From assembly GCA_947179485.1 (NCBI GenBank), contig OX359247.1:40524801-40588800 (forward strand): a stretch of DNA of 64,000 nt, given 5' to 3'. Position 1 is the stretch's first letter. The number at the start of each line of letters is the position of its first letter. The notes beneath the pieces are model-generated. The model was not told where the DNA came from. It saw only the letters and a list, made by a program, of their open reading frames with translations, and did not search any database. Below are positions 51,701 through 60,900 of this stretch, one piece after another. The translations under genes and the position numbers were made by a program. This DNA comes from Allacma fusca (lineage: Eukaryota > Arthropoda > Collembola > Symphypleona > Sminthuridae).

Positions 51701-52977
51701 ATAACGAAACCGAGGTACAGGTTGCACCCGTAAGTCAGCCAATACCTATCCCCGCACCAACGAATATACCACCTTCAACAAGAATTAATACCAGTACGAC
51801 TACTAATTCAATTGGAGCAACTGCAAGACAACCCGTGCAGGTATTTCCATCAACCAATCCAGATCACGAATTCCCAGGCAATTCACCAAGACGACCTGCA
51901 AGATCATTTAGAGACAATTGGGCAAACACCAGATACACGGTAAGAATAGCGCCAGACGGATCAGTACATGCACCAACTTCACCGTCTACATTAACCAACT
52001 TTGAAGAACGATCAGTTACTACCAGGGAATTTATTAATCTCTCAAGAAATCAACAGAGATTAGTAGACGAACAGAGACAAGCAGCTATAGATGCAATTTG
52101 GACAAACAACGTGAGAAGATTAATCTGGTTAGATATTGAAGAAGGATTAGTTCACAGAGAACCACCTACACACGTACAACGCCAATTCACTGCAAGCCCA
52201 GTAACAAGGTTCGAATACGAAAATATCATCACTAGTGCTAATCAGAGCGCAGCTTTTTACCGATTATTAGGAAGCAGACTAGGAGATCCAGATTTTGTAA
52301 CGATCTTCTATAACAACGGTAGAAGAATCAGATACCGGAATATAAATTACAGACACGGTATACGGGACGCTCAACCAACAGCAAGACAGCTAGTGAGCAT
52401 ATTGGAACAAGAAGATCATTACGAAGCATTGTTACAACTTCTTCAAGACGAACAACATAACGAATATAGCTTTGACGACGCAGAGCAAGGAAGCGACGAT
52501 AGCTTAGCAGAAGAAAGTTCAGCATCACCGGCTTCTCCATTATCACCTGGACCGCAATTAAATCCACAATTTAGTGACGATAGCTTAAACCGGGAACTTA
52601 ACCATTTTTACGTAGTCATAGACAACGAGGGATTCTTTTCACAAGAATTTACGGCAGACAGATATATTTTTCCGTTAAGCCATAACGACGTTATTCAAGC
52701 CACAGCCAACGTCATTCAGAGACTGGGACTAAACCAAGGTTACATCCACCTAAGAGACGATAGGAGAGTTGGATATCGGATACCCAGGTTTCAAGTACAG
52801 GATTTACCGGAAGAAGTCCGAGAACAAGTACAGAAACATCTTGACAGACTAGCAGAAATACGAGCAGGAGATAGTAGTAATAACGGACCCAACAATTCAT
52901 CCTCTAGAAGGGATCCACCCACTGGAGGAGCAGGAGCAGGTGCAAGTCAGAGAGGCTTACAACCGCACCCGTATTAA
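48787..52977 (+). CDS. Retroelement ORF1: very long N-terminal Gag-like protein, broken at its 3' end
   Basis: A true ATG opens a 1396-codon frame on an A-rich sense strand. The first 430 residues are acidic and Ser/Thr-rich (disordered). Residues about 455-600 look helical. After a Pro/Thr/Gln-rich stretch, residues about 840-1360 contain at least five diverged units with a hairpin-like motif (for example YQSPGGRVYIHPP near 842 and YQSPNGSVFNSPP near 914) followed by a helix. The native frame stops being real at 52955, where the sequence jumps into pol; the last seven codons are out-of-frame pol sequence. The frame is in register with gag across the intruding 3081 bp, so ORF1 is probably the N-terminal part of one very large Gag. 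No known domain recognised. Confidence 0.7.
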   Translation: MPNKGKNDPQERHPNTLQARTNTRSAGPVAENEETLDELNARIRRERREERRRERENRSNTHDSELSTIPSENSSSFSQSVIVGENTDTRPRGHNGNEESIHPEATSSTHDDLTDRDQVIMEETHSAENAKEEGDSEEEVLGEFMKNAAGEVIFVTSQAGSIIKELLSQNTEERAGSASSQATSSFEIVADKDSPATSSDMERIPDNMDKTTDSNDELEEDTRELAPDVIMQDTLTNPVNTTENDLQQVTENIPSPERPADPTQETTQPLSPEKTKSPNAPTTPQEDIGDEHTREIVAEDNLASDSSPYTEQRRPSLWDEVAQAEYFADTGNQVPVPPTDHSQQASAVDQHSSTDIPPVTTTQTRPRSPDRLENLEALTGSQFILTDLGTHNLEAFSGITDGVNNPEETVTELYTNTRTSETSQQQRTERRESENAIRGLAEEGQFEFEADISVVHDILARISDARRNSRSNFLEIDRLDAQWLSVRHITANSRHIGRVQWSHLFFRIALGIYERETNRRPGEQIITTLWERAEEQARDLEQNVEVSTEVIQHLLERRFLSICSRSGVTDEQIFFNDRRPYITVVNPRNPDRDRRSRLRRRRRNSPEDVQLSEQSERQGTEGTATTILQTSTTTEVNPRPRFLRPIYSNSPTTGRQIITDHVRRYLESQQQLRDLTSRGSRLEQDLSQLPRLRPTTTRREITSTNSTPTISEASSTRPSPTTGTPSKAPAVTPRKNTSQETQQNSQPSPDTQQPSTSTQETSRIQRALETTPEHRPIVRPTNLQTRLATHPEVETPDEIQPSTVTIGTSPIRTARQEAVATRLYREREIVHDPSYTIRPQQVYQSPGGRVYIHPPLHNLQAEERTVTFPELQRLVETGRNTRRRAGSETTIKTLRNADTGTYFQAPTNSEQITIYQSPNGSVFNSPPTGRRGIYRVLANAREVLRRLARGDRTRIPGGTLVTEPEEEQQPPDNETEVQVAPVSQPIPIPAPTNIPPSTRINTSTTTNSIGATARQPVQVFPSTNPDHEFPGNSPRRPARSFRDNWANTRYTVRIAPDGSVHAPTSPSTLTNFEERSVTTREFINLSRNQQRLVDEQRQAAIDAIWTNNVRRLIWLDIEEGLVHREPPTHVQRQFTASPVTRFEYENIITSANQSAAFYRLLGSRLGDPDFVTIFYNNGRRIRYRNINYRHGIRDAQPTARQLVSILEQEDHYEALLQLLQDEQHNEYSFDDAEQGSDDSLAEESSASPASPLSPGPQLNPQFSDDSLNRELNHFYVVIDNEGFFSQEFTADRYIFPLSHNDVIQATANVIQRLGLNQGYIHLRDDRRVGYRIPRFQVQDLPEEVREQVQKHLDRLAEIRAGDSSNNGPNNSSSRRDPPTGGAGAGASQRGLQPHPY

Positions 52978-55900
52978 AGCACTTCAACCCAATACTAAAT
53001 TGTATCTTACATACGGACGCATCACTAGAAGGATTGGGATGCTGTGTCCTCCAAGAAGAAGATGGAGAGCATCCAATTGCCTATGCAAGCACAACCTTAT
53101 TGCCTTCAGAAAAACGATACTCTGCTACAGAACTTGAATTAGCAGCAGTAGTTTTTGCAGTTAGAAAATTCCGACAATACCTGTATCTACGGAAATTTCA
53201 CATCAGAAGCGATCATTTAGCACTCAAATACTTGGACATACAGAAATCACCAAATCACAGAATTAGCAGATTTATCCTCAAATTACAGGAATTTGACTAT
53301 GTTATCACTTACAGAACTGGAAAAACTCATCTTGATGCAGATTTCCTTTCAAGAGCGCCCCTACCACACACAGAGGAAGACAAGGAAGATGAGGAAGACC
53401 TCGTAATAGAATACGAACCAGATCCAGTAAGTGATCGGAAAATGCTTTTGGAAAAAGGACCAGCGTTAGCAGCAAGTATGCAAATCTCTGAGCAGACTAG
53501 GGAAGTGCTGGGGTTGGATTCACAACTACAGTACTCTCCTAATCAAGCAGAGGATGCAAGTCCTAGTGAAGATTGGGATAAGCCAGTAAGACGAATGGAA
53601 CTTCTGATACATCAACCATCACCAGGTGAAGAAACTAAATGGACCGACCATGAAATGTACATACGAGACCTAGTGAAACAAAATACACTTGGGACAGATA
53701 TGTGCACTAAATGGTCATTATCCGTAGACACTATTGTTACAGTTTGCACCTTTGCGACAGAAATAGAAAACGAACATGACAACACCTCAAAATGGGTTTA
53801 CTCAAATGAATACATTTACGAGCAGAATATTAATATCATGAGAGAAATTGATTACCATAACTCACACATAGGAGAATCTCCAGACCAACTATTCAAAGGC
53901 TCAAATGATGATTCAGAATGCCCCAGCCATGACACGGGAAAAGACGCAGAAAAGACACATTCTCTGGGTTCAAATCACGAGTCCATGGCAAAAGATCAGT
54001 CATTCACAAAGAAAATTAATCTGGAATACTTCAAAGATCCTTCGGAAGTATCTTCAGATGAGGAGGATAACAATCCAGCGGATACGTGGGCCGTTCTGGA
54101 AAATGAAGAAACATTTTCAACAGCCCAGCCCACCGTAACCGCCAAACCCAAGGAAGAACCAAGCTATATGGACCAATTCCAGGATGCAGATGAGGAGCCG
54201 GAAGATAGACCAGAACCAACAGATGCGGGAGCGCTCGCGGACGCTGAAATTACAGAGTCCAAGCCAACGCTCGCCGTACCCGGCAGTGGGAAAATAGCAG
54301 AGACAACAGTTGAAAAACTAATTCACGAGGAGTTATGTACATCCACGGCGAAGAAAGACCGAATCTTCACAGTGGAGCACATTACTCCCAGCAAATTAAG
54401 GAAAGAAAATGATGACAACCCAATTGAGGAGCAGCCGGAATCTTCAAACAAACTTCAGGATAGAGATGAAAAATCCAACGAGGAGAATTTCCACAAGATG
54501 TTATGCACTGGCCGAGAACCACGAGGAATACAAACAACCTCCGTAGGACCACGGCCAGGTCACAACAACTCAGAGAACGCAGAGGATTTGAAAGACTCGA
54601 ACGAGAAGAAAATAAAGAAAATGTACGAAGACATACAGACTTGGATGAATAAGATTCAAAGAAATGCCGTGCCATTGGTTACGGAGGATGAAATAAATAC
54701 CCCCGGTACCCAATTGTACGTGAATCCTCAAGAATCAGAGCAAGAATGGAAATTACTAGATGAAAATATGGAACAATTACAACAAAGTTTAGACTCAGGA
54801 GAGTTGAAATTTACAAATGGAGAAAAATGGAGAGTTGAAACAATAAACCCTCCAAAGGACAATCCAAGAATACGTTCTAGAAATACACCGCAACCCCAGT
54901 TTTATGAGGAGCGGCACGCAGAATTAGAACCTGAAAGTGAACCGAAGTTTTATATAGGAGCCTTCGCACTGCAGGGGTGCCAAGGAGAAGGGGAAAAATT
55001 TCAGGACCTAGCCATAACATTGGAGGAAGAACCACAAGTACTACCATTAAAAGAGCATAATTTGGAAGAAATGCAAAACAAAGACCCAGACTGTATTCAC
55101 ATAAAGGACATGATGACTCATTTGAACTCACTCAAGTGGAGAGAGAAACAAAAATACGAGAAGTATTTTTATGATGACCATGGCATTTTATATATCCAAC
55201 ATAAAGATGGACCAAAACTCATAGTACCTAGAGTTTTGAGAAATTTTTTATTAACTAAGGCCCACGACGGATTATTATGTGGAGGCCATCTCGGATTTCA
55301 GAAAACGCTTCATAGATTATGTCGAAAGTACCACTGGAAAAAGATCCAAGTTTCAGTGGCTAAATATGTAATGTCATGGGAAAGCTGCCAAGCAGCAAAG
55401 ATCCCAAGACAAAAGCCCGCCGGACTCTTACACCCTATACGAGTAGAAAATGTAGGCGATGCACTTTGTATAGACCTTATAGGCCCTATACATACAAGTG
55501 TAAATGGACACAAGTACATCATTATAGCCCAAGACTACGTGTCTAAATACGTAATTGCTCAGCCTATTCCAGATAAAACTGCTGAGAGGATAGCAAATTT
55601 TTTACTTCATCATGTAGTTTTAAAATTTGGACTTTTCAAAAATCTGATGAGCGACGCTGGATCAGAATTTCGAGTGGAAGTGACAAAGCAACTTTTAAGA
55701 AAATTGAAGATTAATCATACTACAGCAACTGCAATGAGGCATAATAGCGTGGGACAAATTGAGAGAATGGTTCAGACCATAAGTACAATGCTCAGCCACT
55801 ATGCACAAGAAGAACAAAGTATTTGGTGCATGTGCCTGCCTTATCTCATTCATGCCTATAACACATCAAGACATGATGTGACGGGAGAGACCCCATTCTT

Positions 55901-57436
55901 TATGATGTTTAGGAGGGAACATATTGATGACATGGATATGATTATGTCTTGTGAAACGGTCAACTACGACTTAATAACAGCCGACGAAGCAAAAGCCCGG
56001 CTCCAACAAGCAATAAAGAAGATAACATCAGAGAGGTCAACAAGGCAGAGGAGGTTCTAATCCTTCCCGAGGAAGGCAACCTACCAACAGAGGAGGCAGC
56101 CGAGGAGGAAGAGCGGGAAGAGCAGGAAGTAGACAACGTGCTAGTCAAGATCCAGAAGATCCATCATCATCATCTTCATCATCATCCACTTCATCCACAT
56201 CATCTTCATCACCAAGTAATAACTCCAACGCACGTGAAGAACCACGTCGAAATAATCACAGACTTAACAGAAACCAACAGCGAAACAACCAACAAAATAA
56301 CCAAGTGGGAAATCCACAAAGACCTCAGGGCAGACAAAGAGTACGAGTGCAATTTGTAGCACAAATCGAGTACGAACCATTAGACGACATGGCAGCTCTA
56401 TTTATGACAAAGGTGGAATTTAAGCCATCACAAGATGACCCAGTACTGGCAATAGAACAAGCAGAACTCCAAGCAATCAGATTTGGAGCAGCTCAGACAC
56501 CGCAGGCAAAGTTGAGATACATAACTTTGATCTTTGACTCACCAGTACGGGACTGGATTACAAATTGGATAGCCGAAAGACGAGCAGAAGAAGAAGCTCC
56601 CTATGATAATATAGAATGGGAGGACTTCAGAGCAGACTTTATCCGACGGTACCAAATTACACCGCAGGTATTACGGACCATAATGGAAAAACGAGTGATG
56701 AAATCGGATGAAGATCCATCTACATATATTGATGCAAAGCTCAGTCTGATCAATAGAGTAGACATTACTATGCCAGAGGAAGAAAAATTGAGACTCATTC
56801 GCATAGGATTCTCAAAGGAATACCAAGTACAGTGCCGAGGATGGGAGTTATACACGGTCCCAGCACTACAGGAATGGGCAAAGAAGTATAACGACGACAG
56901 AAGAGCGGATGGAGGAGAATCGATGGAAGCCAGACTAGAAAAGATGCAGAATATGATGGAAGAAACGATGAAGAAATCTACAGCAGTAACTACCTTCGAG
57001 AAATTAGCAGTGATGAACACCACGTCAGAATTCAAGCAACCGGAACCAAGATCTCAAGGCTATAGAGGACAGAGTCCAGGAAGAAGAAATTTTGACAATA
57101 ACAGACCACCAAGTCCGGGGAACCAAAATAGAGACTACAACGGAGGTAACAGGGATTTCAGAAATCAAAGTAGGAACCCGACGCCTGAAAGAAACCAAGG
57201 CTACAACAATAACGGGTATAGAGGAAGATCGCCAACACCAGACCGAGGATACAATAATCAAGGCCAAGACAGAGGACGCCAACAATATCGGAATGATTAT
57301 AGACCCAATAATAATCAACAGTACGATAACAGAGGCAGAAGTCCAGGCCGAGGTTACAATCAAGGATTTAACAACTATCAGAATCAAGGCCAATATAATA
57401 ACGGATTCAACCCAGGACCTAATCAAGGCTACAATA
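52955..57436 (+). repeat. Copy 1 of a 6564-bp head-to-tail repeat
   Basis: As far as I compared, 52955-57436 is identical to 59519-64000, an offset of 6564 bp. Predicted frames in the two copies match residue for residue. The unit contains gag, protease, reverse transcriptase, RNase H and integrase but no LTR. The left junction is abrupt at 52955, and the right copy runs off the window. Confidence 0.95.
52956..56060 (+). pseudogene. Pol 3' fragment (RNase H and integrase) without protease or reverse transcriptase
   Basis: Identical to the second half of the complete pol at 57852-62624. It begins inside the RNase H domain boundary with no start codon (the apparent start is TTG) and ends at the same stop, at 56060. 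The portion 52956-56036 is 3081 bp, a multiple of three. It is flanked by the 9-bp direct repeat TCAGAGAGG (52947-52955 and 56028-56036). It therefore looks like an insertion into, or recombination within, the ORF1-gag frame. It lacks its own translation signals. Confidence 0.85.
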
Positions 57437-57921
57437 ATAATCCAGGTTGGAACCAACAAGGCTATAATCAACAAAATTACAACCAAGGTTACAACCAACA
57501 AGGCTACAATCAAGGGTACAATCAACAAGGATTTAACCCCGGATACAATAACAACCAGGGCTATCACAATAACCAAGGATACAATAATAACCAAGGATAC
57601 AATAACAACCAAGGATACAATAACAATCAGGGATACAACCAAGGCTACAACAATAATGGCCGAAGTAGGAGTAACTCCAGAGACGGAAATCAGAGGAACA
57701 GATCTGGAGGAAGAGGCTACAACAATGATTACCGGCAAAATAATCAACAACAGCAAATCCAGCCAAATAATGAAGGTCAATTGGCCATCGAACCTCCACA
57801 AAGAGATCAATCTTGCTTTAACTGTGGAGAGCCGGGACATCAGGCACGAAATTGCCAAAAGAAACGCCGGTCAAGTCCACATCCTTCGGGAAACCCACAG
57901 AGGGGGATGCACCCCCAATAA
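56026..57921 (+). CDS. Retroelement Gag (capsid and CCHC nucleocapsid), copy 1
   Basis: Structural protein packaging element RNA. The frame is open from 56026, but the first in-frame ATG is only at 56389 (the apparent start at 56305 is GTG), in line with gag being a continuation of ORF1. Order of parts: an RGG-rich stretch; a Ser run; a capsid region similar to Retrotrans_gag (about 56380-56940, with W-x-D-F and RxQI-type helices); a long GYNNQ-rich low-complexity domain (57060-57740); and one zinc knuckle CFNCGEPGHQARNC near the end. The stop is at 57919-57921, and pol overlaps the last 70 nt in the -1 frame. Confidence 0.85.
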   Translation, partial: HQRGQQGRGGSNPSRGRQPTNRGGSRGGRAGRAGSRQRASQDPEDPSSSSSSSSTSSTSSSSPSNNSNAREEPRRNNHRLNRNQQRNNQQNNQVGNPQRPQGRQRVRVQFVAQIEYEPLDDMAALFMTKVEFKPSQDDPVLAIEQAELQAIRFGAAQTPQAKLRYITLIFDSPVRDWITNWIAERRAEEEAPYDNIEWEDFRADFIRRYQITPQVLRTIMEKRVMKSDEDPSTYIDAKLSLINRVDITMPEEEKLRLIRIGFSKEYQVQCRGWELYTVPALQEWAKKYNDDRRADGGESMEARLEKMQNMMEETMKKSTAVTTFEKLAVMNTTSEFKQPEPRSQGYRGQSPGRRNFDNNRPPSPGNQNRDYNGGNRDFRNQSRNPTPERNQGYNNNGYRGRSPTPDRGYNNQGQDRGRQQYRNDYRPNNNQQYDNRGRSPGRGYNQGFNNYQNQGQYNNGFNPGPNQGYNNNPGWNQQGYNQQNYNQGYNQQGYNQGYNQQGFNPGYNNNQGYHNNQGYNNNQGYNNNQGYNNNQGYNQGYNNNGRSRSNSRDGNQRNRSGGRGYNNDYRQNNQQQQIQPNNEGQLAIEPPQRDQSCFNCGEPGHQARNCQKKRRSSPHPSGNPQRGMHPQ

Positions 57922-60900
57922 CACTCGATGTCCAACAACAAGTACAGATGTTCATAGACAAACAACTACGAATGGAAGAATTATACGAGGAATTAGAAAT
58001 AGTAGACTGTAATCCATGCAGAATAGTTAACGGAAGTAAAGCAACAATCCAAGTTCAGATTTGCAGTATGGTAATGCCAGTACTTTTAGATACTGGAGCA
58101 ACAAGATCCTGCATACAACGAAACCTTTTACCAAAATGTGCAGAGATCTCAGAAGCACCTAGCAGGCTTCGTGTCGCAATAGCATCGGGAGAATTAATCA
58201 AGCCAATGTGCGTAGCAAAATTTCCTATGACAATTGAAGGAGTAGAACTACAATTTAAAGACTTTCTACTCAACCCTCTGGAGCAACTTTATACCAGCAA
58301 TAGGCTATTAGTAGCAGCAGGGATTGTTCCACAGGAAGACCCATATGCATATGTATTCAACCCGTCAGCAGGAGCACAGACTATGTATGGAAGGACGGCA
58401 GTCGGATATGCAGAAGAAGACTTCAAAATCCTAAAAATAAAAAGAGAAAATCTCCGAGACACAAGTTTGAGATTAACACAAGAACAATTGGATTGTTTTG
58501 ACATCAACCCGGAATTACCAGAACAGGCAAAGGCTCAATACCGAGCATTACTTGCAAGATACCCGGAATGTTTTGCTTTCAGCAAAGCCGACTTGAAAGA
58601 ACCAGCATGGGTAGAACCTGTTAGAATCCACACTGGAAACAACCCACCAGTACAATGTAAACCATTTCCTTGCTCGCCAGTAGAACGCGAAAAGGTGAGA
58701 GAGGAAATCCAAAAGATGTTGGATGCCAATATCATCAAGGAAGTAAACGGACCATATAGCAGTCCGCTATTTCTCATCAAAAAGAAGGACGGAACTTTCC
58801 GATCAGTTGTAGACTACAGAGCACTGAACAAAACAATTACAGATCAAGTTTATCCTATAGCCAGAATTGATGACATACTCATGCAGTTCAACAAATCAGC
58901 CATCTTCGACACCTTAGACATGGAATCAGGATTTTTCCAATTATTAATTCATGAAGATGATCAAGTAAAAACTTCATTTATTACCCAAGATGGACTTTAC
59001 TGCTTTTTAAGACTTCCAATGGGAGCAAAGATAGCACCTTCAGCGTTTCAACGTGCAGCAGATCAAATGATAGGTTCCTTAAAATTCCGAGGAGCCATGG
59101 TTTACCTAGACGATGTTGTTTCATATGGAATCAACATGGAAGACAAATTGGCATCATTGGAAGAATTGCTTCTCAGAGCTAGCAACAAAAACTTCAAGTT
59201 TAAGCCTTCAAAATGCAAATTTGGTTACTATGAAATTATTGTCTTAGGATTTAAAGTATCACGAGAAGGTACTTGCCCAGACCCAGGCAAGATAGAAACA
59301 ATTAAGAAGGTCAAGATTCCAAAGTCAGAGACTGAAGCCAGAAGATTTTACGGAATTTGCAGTTTTTACAGACGATATATAAAGGATTTTGCAAAAATAG
59401 CTAACCCAATATCACAATCTTGGATAGGAAGTAAAGGCAAGTCAGTAGGGAAGAAAAGAATTCACGCATTCCATTGGACAGATGAAGCAACAGAAGCTTT
59501 TGAGATTCTTAAAGAAAAGCTTACAACCGCACCCGTATTAAAGCACTTCAACCCAATACTAAATTGTATCTTACATACGGACGCATCACTAGAAGGATTG
59601 GGATGCTGTGTCCTCCAAGAAGAAGATGGAGAGCATCCAATTGCCTATGCAAGCACAACCTTATTGCCTTCAGAAAAACGATACTCTGCTACAGAACTTG
59701 AATTAGCAGCAGTAGTTTTTGCAGTTAGAAAATTCCGACAATACCTGTATCTACGGAAATTTCACATCAGAAGCGATCATTTAGCACTCAAATACTTGGA
59801 CATACAGAAATCACCAAATCACAGAATTAGCAGATTTATCCTCAAATTACAGGAATTTGACTATGTTATCACTTACAGAACTGGAAAAACTCATCTTGAT
59901 GCAGATTTCCTTTCAAGAGCGCCCCTACCACACACAGAGGAAGACAAGGAAGATGAGGAAGACCTCGTAATAGAATACGAACCAGATCCAGTAAGTGATC
60001 GGAAAATGCTTTTGGAAAAAGGACCAGCGTTAGCAGCAAGTATGCAAATCTCTGAGCAGACTAGGGAAGTGCTGGGGTTGGATTCACAACTACAGTACTC
60101 TCCTAATCAAGCAGAGGATGCAAGTCCTAGTGAAGATTGGGATAAGCCAGTAAGACGAATGGAACTTCTGATACATCAACCATCACCAGGTGAAGAAACT
60201 AAATGGACCGACCATGAAATGTACATACGAGACCTAGTGAAACAAAATACACTTGGGACAGATATGTGCACTAAATGGTCATTATCCGTAGACACTATTG
60301 TTACAGTTTGCACCTTTGCGACAGAAATAGAAAACGAACATGACAACACCTCAAAATGGGTTTACTCAAATGAATACATTTACGAGCAGAATATTAATAT
60401 CATGAGAGAAATTGATTACCATAACTCACACATAGGAGAATCTCCAGACCAACTATTCAAAGGCTCAAATGATGATTCAGAATGCCCCAGCCATGACACG
60501 GGAAAAGACGCAGAAAAGACACATTCTCTGGGTTCAAATCACGAGTCCATGGCAAAAGATCAGTCATTCACAAAGAAAATTAATCTGGAATACTTCAAAG
60601 ATCCTTCGGAAGTATCTTCAGATGAGGAGGATAACAATCCAGCGGATACGTGGGCCGTTCTGGAAAATGAAGAAACATTTTCAACAGCCCAGCCCACCGT
60701 AACCGCCAAACCCAAGGAAGAACCAAGCTATATGGACCAATTCCAGGATGCAGATGAGGAGCCGGAAGATAGACCAGAACCAACAGATGCGGGAGCGCTC
60801 GCGGACGCTGAAATTACAGAGTCCAAGCCAACGCTCGCCGTACCCGGCAGTGGGAAAATAGCAGAGACAACAGTTGAAAAACTAATTCACGAGGAGTTAT

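Noticed and set aside
57025-57858. 277-codon minus-strand frame rich in Ile/Val
   Set aside because: It is the reverse of the GYNNQ repeat coding region of gag; hydrophobic repeats arise from the complement of the A-rich sense strand.
57092-58012. 306-codon plus-strand frame overlapping gag
   Set aside because: Thr/Ile-rich translation of the gag repeat tract in another frame; no domain, and the zinc knuckle shows the gag frame is the real one.
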